NCBI GenBank assembly: GCA_944474755.1
Contig: OX104113.1
Span: 67,538,074 to 67,602,073, forward strand
Direction of reading: 5' to 3'
Source of the DNA: Limnoperna fortunei
Lineage: Eukaryota; Mollusca; Bivalvia; Mytilida; Modiolidae
Length of the DNA stretch: 64,000 nucleotides
Shown here: one piece after another, positions 55,802 through 64,000 of the stretch
Layout: each line of letters opens with the position of its first letter
How positions within the stretch are numbered: position 1 is the first letter of the stretch
The notes under the pieces: generated by a model
Databases searched by the model: none
Told to the model about the DNA's origin: nothing
Seen by the model: the letters and a program-made list of their open reading frames with translations, nothing else
Position numbers and translations under genes: made by a program

Positions 55802-56338
55802 CTGTAAATTCAGAAATTATTGCGTGCATTTATTATTGCGATTCGGGGACCACCTCAAAAAATGCGAGTTCATATTTTTGCGATCCGCTGAGGTATCAAA
55901 ATATGCAAGGACAACAAATAATTACTCAGCAATTGTCAGTTTTTCGTTAAATATTTGTCGTCTGTGAATAATCTCACTACAACAAACGGAATACACATTT
56001 CCTTTACTTAAGGGATTTATCTCTGTTGAAGATCGGAAACAGTTGTCTCGTGTCTTTAATGATGAGATGATTTGTGTATATTGAGGTTCAGCGTGGGTAC
56101 TAAAACGGCTATTTGTTTAAATCAAAGAAAAATCAATTATCTTGTGTCCAATTAATTATTGTATTCAAATTAAATGGCTATGGTAGTGCTTAACAGATGG
56201 TTTATTTATGCACGCTAGGTTGAGTAATTTTGATCAATGGATAAACGAAAGTAGAATTGCAAGGTTTAATTATTGTGATCACAGAGCGATCGCATTATTC
56301 GCAATAATAAAAACATCGAAAAATTTCAGAATTTACAG
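55802..56338. mobile_element. MITE-M4, Tc1/mariner-like
   Basis: Terminal inverted repeats: CTGTAAATTCAGAAATTATT then GCG at the left and CTGTAAATTCTGAAATTTTT then CG at the right (complement), with TTATTATTGCGA-type subterminal repeats. Flanked by TA on both sides (55800-55801, 56339-56340), the Tc1/mariner TSD. 537 bp, no transposase. Confidence 0.8.
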
Positions 56339-56796
56339 TACCACAATAGTAATGTGCATCAAAGTTTAACAATTAACAATAAGATCTTCTAAAACACAAT
56401 AACTAACAAGGCTTATTTTTTGCAATATTCTTAAAAACCAACAAATTTAACATTTTCCATAACAATATCTGAGCAATACTTGTGCCCTGTTAACATTCTT
56501 CATTACAATATTAACAAAACTACACAACAGCACCAAGTTATGGCATATGAGATCATACAGTCTTTGGCAATGACTTCCCTTTAGAGTTCTTCACAGCTGT
56601 GGAATGATTGAAGAGCACATGACCCAAATGAATGACTGAAATTAAATTCAAAGATATATATTTTTTTTTAAATTAAAAATACAAGTCCAATAATTTATTT
56701 TGCAATCTTTAGGTTATATATAAAGCGATGAATTGCACATTACAGCTTTTTGTTGTTGCCATATTTGGTAGCCATCTTTTCAATACAACTTTTCTT

Positions 56797-57838
56797 TTAT
56801 TTATTCGTATCAATCCAATCTATGTCGAAGTTAACATAGCCACCTACTGAGAATTTGATACAACCTTGCAAGTCATGGAGGGAAATGTCATAGAACTGTA
56901 AATAAAATTAAGTGTGCATGTAATACATGAATGTAAACACAATAAAAGCACTGCCTGTTGAGATTAATTATATGGATACCCAAGGAAAGAGGAAAATATA
57001 TGGCAAAGTCCATGTTTTTCTATGGGAAACCCCAAACATCATTCCAATCAAAATGTTAAATATCAAGTGCATAAAGGCAATATGTGACAAAATTCTGTTA
57101 CAGTTTCATTAAGTTCCATTCAGTGGTGTAGGTGGAGTTGGCAATAAAAGGTGTGTATGCCATCCATCTCCAAGAATGCCAAATTCCATGTTTTTTGTAA
57201 ACTCCAATCATCATTAAAATCAACATTTTAAATATCAGCAAGTAGGTGGAGTTGTGGATAAGAGATGGGAACCCCTCAAAGTGTAAAGGATGGACAGAAA
57301 GATGGAGGACACCCCCATCTGACTATATACCCCCGCCCAATGTTTTGGCAACTGTGACCTTGAAATTTCCTCCAAATCAATAGGCTCCTGATCCACCTCA
57401 TATAAAACTATCACAAATTTTCATTGAAAACAAATGCAAAATTTTGAGTTAATGTCAGGAAACTTCTTTCTTGTAAAAATATCATTCAATTTTTTGGCAA
57501 CTGTGACCTTGAAATTTGATGGGTTTCTACAAAACTCATAGGCTTCTGATCCATCTATTATAAAACTATATTCCAATGTTTCATTGAAATCAATTGCTAG
57601 CTTTTTGAATTATCATCCAGAAACCTAATTTGGACGAATGTACGGAGGACCACTATATAATATGGAAAATGTTTCAGAAAGAATGTTCAAATGCTACTGT
57701 TTAAGGACATGATGGCAATTATTTAAGTATTTATTTGAGATAAATCTGCTGAAAACAAAATTTTTTTCTTACCAGAATGAACTTTTCCTCAATGATGATA
57801 AGGATTAAATAGTTGACTCTGTCAGTGCGGCTACTGAT
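56797..57838 (-). CDS. Two 3' exons of an unidentified cellular gene
   Basis: Terminal exon 56895-56797: acceptor TTTTATTTACAG, then FYDISLHDLQGCIKFSVGGY, VNFDIDWIDTNK and a stop. The stop overlaps AATAAATAAAAG, a polyadenylation signal. Preceding exon 57838-57773: ISSRTDRVNYLILIIIEEKF then IL, ending CTG|GTAAGA. Both are phase 0. The 54 residues read as ordinary folded protein. I do not recognise the family. Upstream exons were not found before 59.7 kb, so it may be a short gene or a downstream part of a larger one; phases do not fit a simple join to the OTU exon. Confidence 0.5.
57120..57300. repeat. Intronic degenerate tandem repeat (second unit)
   Basis: TTCCATGTTTTTTGTAAACT to GTAGGTGGAGTTGTGG repeats the segment at 56995-57139 (GTCCATGTTTTTCTATGGGA to GTAGGTGGAGTTGGC). 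Period ~180 bp, moderately diverged. Confidence 0.55.
57342..57640. repeat. 150-bp tandem repeat, 2 copies
   Basis: TTTTGGCAACTGTGACCTTG begins at 57342 and 57492. Each unit continues ATAGGCTCCTGATCCA / ATAGGCTTCTGATCCA and TATAAAACTAT. It resembles the core-repeat style of bivalve Helitron-like elements but in a different sequence family from the 28.8-34 kb array. Confidence 0.7.
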
Positions 57839-58003
57839 CTACAGTCACCTGAAAACCATAGAAAGAAAATGATAAAGAAATCAAATAAACAGTAAAAAAA
57901 TTTGTGTTTCATATATGCTAATTCAATTATCATTATTCTATCTTGTCTATCAAAACCTACATCTGTCTCAGCAGAGATATATATATGCATTTACCATATA
58001 TAC

Positions 58004-58107
58004 AGGGTACATCGGCTTCCTCCTGCAATAAAAACTGGATGCCATGATATAGCTGAAAAATTGCTGAGAGTGGCATTAAACACCATCAAACAAACAAACA
58101 AACAAAT
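58004..58107 (+). mobile_element. SINE-B 3' fragment
   Basis: GGGTACATCGGCTTCCTCCT, CAATAAAAACTGGATGCCAT, GATATAGCTGAAAAATTGCT, GAGAGTGGCATTAAACACCA and a (CAAA)n tail. It lacks the tRNA head. The tail logic (ATATAGCTGAAA, ATTGCTG, a G-rich step, TTAAACA, then a short tandem repeat) parallels SINE-A and LINE 1. Confidence 0.75.
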
Positions 58108-58168
58108 CATATATAATATGTCATGAACTTATCACCTTAGTATGACCAGAAATGAAAAAGGTTTTGTG

Positions 58169-58240
58169 TAGAATGAAAATGTTCTATGTGTAATGTTACT
58201 GGAGTAGAATGAAACTGTTCTATGTGTAATGTTACTGGAG
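58169..58240. repeat. 36-bp tandem duplication
   Basis: TAGAATGAAAATGTTCTATG then TGTAATGTTACTGGAG at 58169 recurs at 58205 with one difference. Confidence 0.85.
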
Positions 58241-58493
58241 CTATTGTTATCTATACAGGAACACAAACTAAATTATTATCTTATTGCAACTTTCTCAATT
58301 TTATTTTTATCAAAAAAGAATATTTTGTTTTATTGAACAGTGAAGTGTTAGGACCTGTTTTCAATACTTCTTCAATGCAAGTTAAAATGATCTGCATAAG
58401 CAACAGGAAGTTAACTAGTGAAGAAATGCATGGTTTCAGACTAGCATGAAATAAAGACATCTGGTAAAAAGTCTTCAAAGGAAATAGTAAAAA

Positions 58494-59041
58494 TTACTGT
58501 GTCTTTCCAATGGGTGTTTGCCTGACAAAATGGAAAACTGCTACCGCATTTGGTCGAGTTTATGATCCTTTTGTAAATCTCGGATTACACTTTTTGAAAT
58601 CAACAATTATTTTCCACAGTTAATCGGCGTTCTGAAATGCGGCCAAATTTTCATTTTGATACATCGATTTTCCACACTAAATTTTGACCTTGTTTTGAAA
58701 TTCCATTGTTGTCTATTGGAAATCCTTCGGGTAATGTCGTCTGCAGTTGAGGCGGGAAAAGTCTCGCGGTTTGTCCGAATACCATTGTACGTTATGAAAG
58801 CAGACAAACGTTTGTAAACAACATTAGACCCCTTCAGAAACAAAAATGGCTGACTTCCTATGGAAATTCGATCTACCAAAATGAAAATTCAGCTGCATTT
58901 CACAACGCCGTTTAGCTGTGGAAAATAATTGTTGATTTCAAAAAGTGTAATAAAAGATTTACAAAAGGATCATAAACTCAACCAAACGCGGTAGCAGTTT
59001 TCCATTTTGTCAGGCAAACACCCATCGGAAAGACACAGTAA
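58494..59041. mobile_element. MITE-M5, foldback element with ~170-bp inverted arms
   Basis: The left arm 58494-58660 and right arm 58868-59041 are reverse complements at ~90 percent identity: TTACTGTGTCTTTCC outermost, then GGGTGTTTGCCTGACAAAAT, GGAAAACTGCTACCGC, GAGTTTATGATCCTTTTGTA, TTTTTGAAATCAACAATTAT, TTTCCACAG. The ~210-bp centre is unique. TSD not clear. The ORF at 58607-58879 lies inside and is not a gene. Confidence 0.85.
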
Positions 59042-59757
59042 AGTTTACTATAAATCAATAAGTGAAAATCTTATCATTTGATTACTAAATATTACTTGAC
59101 AATTAAAAGAAACAGCATTATCTCTTTTTAAATGAGAATGAAATTTTTTGTAAATTAAAGGTTTGAAATAAAAGAACATTAACACATTAATAAAGACGTG
59201 AGTTTGAAATAATATTTTTTGTCATTCAACCACTTACCATGCTAACTACAATATTTATTAGACTATTATTAGTTGTGCATTTGAAACTTTGAAATTTTAA
59301 CTATCTTGTGGTGAATAAAAATCGTAAACAATAAGGCAGTGTAATAGAATCCATATTCATCCAGTTCCTTTCTCTAAGATATTGTCAATTTTAAAACAAA
59401 TAACAAAACTCTGGTATAAACAAGAAATGTGTCTTGGTGACACTGTTCTGCTGGGCACATATTGGTAAACACACCCGCCTTTCGAAGTTCAATGAGGCAT
59501 GAAGAATTGGCACAACCCTACATAATTTTGCTTGTGAAGAGATTTCATCATGTTGTAACTGTGTACCATGTTTCATGAATATGTCAATCATCTTTATAAA
59601 AAAGCTACAATGCAAATGTAAACATGCGGTGGGAGAACGGACAAATGAAAAGATAGAAAATCTATATGTCCCCTGGCTTTCTGTGGCAAGACATAAAAAA
59701 CCACATGATTATTTAGACTGGAAAATAAAATGGTGAAATTCATACAATATTTGGGTG
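59042..59757 (-). other. Probable 3' UTR/downstream region of the OTU gene
   Basis: Follows the OTU stop codon on the minus strand. The segment 59391-59660 (ATGTGCCCAGCAGAACAGTG in complement; TATGTCCCCTGGC at 59667) resembles a common bivalve interspersed repeat, from memory. No exon recognised. Confidence 0.35.
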
Positions 59758-62442
59758 TTATTTCATAGCAGCAACAATTAAAGTACCTGAAGGTATAAGT
59801 CTAACATAGTGACGATCACCATGTAAGTATCCAAGATAGACTTTTCTACAGCTTGTATCTGAATTAACTGGATGGTACTGGATTATATAATTTGGACTAT
59901 GAGTTGACAGAACACGGACCGATACATTATAATAATGACTAATTGCCCTGAGAATTATTTCATCTCCATATGTTCCTGGCTTCCTCATTGATTGTAAATA
60001 TTTGTCCCATTTGTCTTCATTGGGCCCATCCCCTTCTTCAGGTAAAAACGCTGAGTATTTCTCTCCATGCGGTGTTGTATCGTTGTTGCTTAAAAAATCT
60101 ACAATAGTTTCCCGTAATTCTTTAGCCTTTTGTTCTGCTATTTTGTTTTTTAACAGATCCCATATCTGTAAAGCTATAGCATAAAACATGCAATTCCCAT
60201 CACCACGCACATTAGCAACTATGCAATGGTGTAATTCTGCTATTCTTTTCATATTAATCATTTCATCCTACAAAGAAAAAAACCCACATAATTAAATTCA
60301 TTCTTAATCATAATAATAATCAAAGGTATGATGGCTATCAAATATTTAGTGTTTTCAATACAGACTATATGGATCAGGCATTCACACATAATAAACCTTT
60401 ATAACAAGCATTGAGAGAATTGAAGTGTTCCTGTTGTCTGGAATTATTTCATTTGCTGTTGTGTATTATCTAGAGGTGTACATAGTTGAACAATTTTGTA
60501 TAGTTTAATTGAAATTCAATAAAAGTTTTAGATCTATGGTGATTACAAATCATTTGTTTTTTTATTTATGCATTTTCAAGGACCATAATTCAGCAATGGT
60601 CAAGCAGCTTTACCGCCTCTAAGGTTCAGACTTTTTATGGTGTACACTACACATAGATTTATTTAAAATTAATGAAAAAATGCCAGAACTATAATGCTTT
60701 ATTGGTCAATTTCTTCTTTTGTATTTGGTGTTCAATAATAAATTAAAAATCCATATATAGTGGTACTTATCTTGTGGCAAGAAACATAATGAGATGTCTA
60801 GTCGTTTTGTACCATGTCGATTAGTACCATGTCGATTAGTACCATGACGATTAGTACCATGTCGATTAGTACCATGACCATTTCGTACTAAGATTCTGTA
60901 AGGTCATAACATATGCTATTTCGACATTGACCATTTCGTGTCATATATATGATTTAAGAGTGTTACTTGATTAATTTTTTTATTTCAAATACTAGTATTG
61001 ATAAGTGTGTTAATTTATGAGTTTTATTGGAAAATGAAACAAAAATTTAAGATTTTAACGATACAGAACTAGCTTTCTATAGATCTTTGATTTTAATTGG
61101 AATGTAAATGAAAAAAAGGAAATCGTGATTTGATAGTTAACGATTTTTAATTGCTTTGTAGATGGAATAGGTCCAGCCAAGATTCACTCTATTTAATCTA
61201 ATTAAAATTATATCTTTCACTTGCTCCCCCCTTTTTGCTATGGTCGCTGCGTGTAGCTTACAACGCAGCGACCAATAACAAAAAGGGGGGAGCAAGTGAA
61301 AGATTTAATTTTAATTAGATTGCACTCTATTGAGAATCCATTCAGATTATTTTTTGACAATTTTATTAGTAACAGTACGCAAAGGTATGAAATCTCAGTC
61401 AGTCGTTCGCTGCGACTCAGAGCCCGCAATATTTATGTGCCGAACAATTAGAAAACAATTTAAAGTACACACATACAAAATCCAAAACAATATTGAAATA
61501 ACCCAACAGACCATCATACAGCAAAAATTCCATATGAAACTAAATGGCTGTGTTAAACTCTGTTACTGAATGGTACATGAATTGACATTCAAAAATTATA
61601 CATGGTTCAAAATTTTTATCATATAAATTGTTAGTTGCAAGTACATATTCACCATTGACAATTTACATATGGTACAAAACGGACATGGTGCGAAATGGTT
61701 TTTTGTATGTTATATAAAGCAGTAGGCATGTTATAATTTCCTGGCTAGAGGATTTCATATGATGCCATAACTTAAAAATATCAACCAATTACATTCCTGG
61801 AAAGAAACCAGTTTGGCAGTTGAATACATTGAACATATCACAGTGGGATATCCTCAAACCAATTTGTGAAAGAAATATGTTATTGGCTATTGGCAGGTAT
61901 AATGTGGCCAATCAAAAGACTGATTTGTAATTCTGACTTAAATTTGTCAGGTTTTGTAAACACAGAAACTCTGACCTGTCAGAATCATGGTAATGCAGGT
62001 AATTTATCCATACAGGTATTTATTCATGACAAAATAACATCAGAATCTATTACTATATGTAGCATTTTATAACAAAAAAAGTCTTGTATAAATAATATGG
62101 TAGCTATATACTTACTTCTGTTGGAAGTAGTTGTATTATTTTCTCATTGTTGCCCTTTTTGATATCTATAACATTTTTATCTGATAGTTTTTCACCATCT
62201 AAAGTGCCAATTTGACTTTTTGTACTTTCAGCATTTATAATATTGTTTGGTTTTAATGAGGAAGACTGTATGCTGCCAGTTTCTGAGAGTCTATCTGAAA
62301 TATGATTATCCGTTCCATCAGCACCATTAATGCCATTTTCTATTAAAGAGGAAGGCCCTGAGTAGTCAGATTCTAAGGAACTATCATCCGGCTTTACTTC
62401 AGAATCTTCCGCCTTCCTGTTTATTGTCACAACTCCAGTTCC
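59758..62442 (-). CDS. OTU-domain cysteine protease, last two exons
   Basis: Terminal exon 60267-59758 and preceding exon 62442-62116, joined in phase 0 (donor GAA|GTAAGT; acceptor TTTCTTTGTAG|GAT). The upstream exon (109 aa: GTGVVTINRKAEDSEVKPDD, then Ser/Asn/Asp-rich) looks disordered. The last exon is an OTU fold: ANVRGDGNCMFYAIALQIWD holds catalytic Asp and Cys (Cys 24 counting from the internal Met at 60261), MRKPGTYGDEIILRAIS is the conserved middle block, and LGYLHGDRHYVRLIP carries the catalytic His (151). Such proteases usually remove ubiquitin. The gene's 5' exons lie beyond the window; its start is unknown. Residues ISHYYNVSVRVL are typical of the OTU beta-core. Confident for the domain, less for gene structure. 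Confidence 0.85.
60811..60885. repeat. 15-bp minisatellite, 5 units
   Basis: GTACCATGTCGATTA repeated five times with a T/A variant in the TGTCG/TGACG step. The inverted phrase GGTACAAAACGGACATGGTG near 61672 suggests these are subterminal repeats of a larger TIR element. Confidence 0.8.
61194..61322. mobile_element. MITE-M1, 129-bp hairpin element
   Basis: A nearly perfect inverted repeat: TAATCTAATTAAAATTATAT, CTTTCACTTGCTCCCCCC, GGTCGCTGCG, an 8-10 bp loop, then the complement. Flanked by exact CACTCTATT (61185-61193 and 61323-61331), a possible 9-bp TSD. The related arm at 9672-9741 is also preceded by CACTCTA, so part of this flank may belong to the element or reflect target preference. 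Confidence 0.85.
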
Positions 62443-62924
62443 CTGAAAAAAAAATGTTGAGTTAGTAACAAGAAACATTTTAATTCACTAAAAGTATGTG
62501 TTTCATTCTGTTATTCTATACACATACCATATATCACAAGCCTTTACGTAAAGATGAAAATGTTCTGACTTGCTAAAAATTGAACACTACTTTTATAGAG
62601 AATATGTTTAAATTTCACACAATTAGAAACAATGTTTCACAATGGAAGTCATGCCTAAACTCTGATCAGCACACAAAATGGGGAAATCTTTGATAAGGGA
62701 CTACAATACATGTATTTCAATCCTGCAAAGTCACAAACCATTAGGATTTCTCAAGAAGCCTTGCTTACATCCCTTCTTCATAAAACCAATATTAGTAAAT
62801 TTAGGGCCTCCCTCAGTCGTTAATATAACAATCTATTTGGTCATTTAGTTTTAGGAAAGATTTTCAGTATTGCAGCTTATCAGAAATAAGATGTTTCCAT
62901 GGCAATCACTTCCCCCCCCCAATC
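62443..62924 (-). other. Intronic/upstream sequence of the OTU gene
   Basis: Lies upstream of the penultimate OTU exon (acceptor TTTTTTTTTCAG at 62443-62454). No further exon recognised. Confidence 0.4.
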
Positions 62925-63212
62925 TATATGATTGATTGATTGAATGAATAGCTGCCTTATATTCAGCAGGCAGTACTTCATATATATTTAAGACAAGTTG
63001 CCTACCAATGGTCAAGTATAGAGAGTTGGCCAAAGACTGAAAATTTAAGTTTTTGTAGTAGCAACAATGAATCTTCCATGTGTTGATATATACAAAAGAT
63101 AGTGTTAGTGTACAAGGAGTGCAGCATTGCCCAAGCATGGCACCTACTATGGTCTGTGGCCAAGCTTTCTCTATGTATATGCTAACAACCCCCAACAATC
63201 CTTAACTTGGTT
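62925..63212 (-). mobile_element. SINE-A copy 9, decayed
   Basis: Minus orientation: GGGGGTTGTTAGCATATACA, GCCACAGACCATAGTAGGTG, CCATGCTTGGGCAATGCTGC, ACTCCTTGTACA, and the tail GCTGAATATAAGGCAGCTAT then a TCAATCAATCAAT end. About 290 bp with several deletions. Confidence 0.7.
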
Positions 63213-64000
63213 TAACCAATCAGTGCAAATAATTATGTTTTGCTAAACAATTGTCTTAGCAAATGTAGTTTCCAAAATACTATGTTCACCATAATTTTCC
63301 ATTGATAATAAGCGAGTCTACCAATACCATAGGTTGCAAAACATTGCTCACCTGAACTACTGATAAATAACAAGTTGACCCATAAATTAGACAAAGACAT
63401 TATGAAGAACAGGCAAATAATGCTGCTTCTATATCTATTACAATGTAATTGTATGCAAGGTTCAAGGTTTTAAATATTTTTAAAATTAATTTTTGCATCA
63501 AAAAGTCATACATGCATATTTGGAAAAGATTTCAATATCAATTTTACAAAAAAAGGTAACGAAGGCATTTTAATATTTTATCTTAGGGACCAATGCTAAT
63601 CTAAGCTCCAAAGTGGTGGCCATTGAATTTCAGATTGGCTTAAAAACAACAATTTTACCGTAGGAGAATATAAGTTCATAAATTTCCATAGGGTCCTATG
63701 TTGAACTATGATATATTTTTCAAGAAACATTTGGAAATTCAAATAAAGTTATTTAAATTAAGTATTTATTTTAATAAAAAATAAATTAATACAAAGGGAC
63801 GCAAACAACAAATATTATTGCTAAATCCATATAGCTCTGACTCCTTAGGCAATTCTGTATTCAAATTCCAAGTTATCCTAAATACCACAATTTCAATATA
63901 TGAAGGAAGTTGGTTGATGAAAACAAAAAAAATATGAAACAGATAAAAAACATAGATGGCTGGTTGCATGGACACATGGATGGTTAAAAGAATAAAAATA
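63213..64000. other. AT-rich non-coding end of window
   Basis: No exon-like ORF or repeat recognised. Probably intronic to, or upstream of, the OTU gene. Confidence 0.35.

Larger units (their letters stand above)
60268..62115 (-). other. Intron of the OTU gene, with inserted repeats
   Basis: 1848-bp phase-0 intron between the two OTU exons. It contains the 15-bp minisatellite (60811-60885), MITE-M1 (61194-61322) and possibly a larger inverted-repeat element spanning about 60800-61700. No other exon was recognised in it. Confidence 0.65.

Noticed and set aside
58607..58879. 90-codon minus ORF
   Set aside because: Lies within the foldback MITE-M5 and reads through its arm.
59391..59615. 74-codon minus ORF near the OTU gene
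   Set aside because: Sequence resembles a common bivalve interspersed repeat (CCCAGCAGAACAGTG) and has no splice support.

Overview
The window is AT-rich eukaryotic DNA, almost certainly from a bivalve mollusc and possibly a mytilid. The evidence is spliced exons with GT-AG introns, a dense population of decayed non-LTR retrotransposons (LINEs), two SINE families, many short inverted-repeat elements, a ~158-bp tandem array typical of bivalve Helitron-like elements, and a hammerhead-ribozyme repeat resembling those I recall from mussel transcripts. Species is inference only. No rRNA, functional tRNA, CRISPR or prokaryotic operon was seen.

Layout. 1-7085: an old plus-strand LINE (LINE A) split by a nearly full-length minus-strand LINE (LINE 1, 1004-6533; ORF1 with CCHC knuckles, endonuclease, RT, RNase H) with an 18-bp target-site duplication (TSD). 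7-12 kb: LINE fragments, SINE-A copies and a double palindrome. 13-20 kb: a small spliced gene of unknown family (17746-19400) with a SINE in its intron. 20-28 kb: decayed LINEs (D, C) and SINEs. 28.8-34.1 kb: tandem array interrupted by LINE 2, a younger relative of LINE 1. 34.35-35.2 kb: retrozyme-like repeat with a complete type I hammerhead ribozyme on the minus strand. 35.5-37.2 kb: SINE and two inverted-repeat elements. 38.0-39.1 kb: a second spliced gene (minus strand), a divergent paralogue of the 17.7-kb gene with the same intron position and phase. 39.8-45.7 kb: LINE 3 with LINE 4 inserted in its 3' end, then LINE 5 with the most intact RT. 46-56 kb: mostly non-coding, with an inverted duplication, SINEs and a Tc1-type MITE. 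56.8-62.4 kb: minus-strand exons of cellular genes, including an OTU-type cysteine protease, and further MITEs.

How it fits together. Most of the sequence records transposon history: LINE inserted in LINE, LINE in tandem array, MITE in SINE, SINE in intron, several with readable TSDs. LINE 1/LINE 2 and SINE-A share their 3' ends, so the LINE machinery probably mobilised the SINE. The most promising undescribed items are the paralogous two-exon gene pair and the hammerhead retrozyme-like unit. Functions of the gene pair cannot be assigned from sequence alone.
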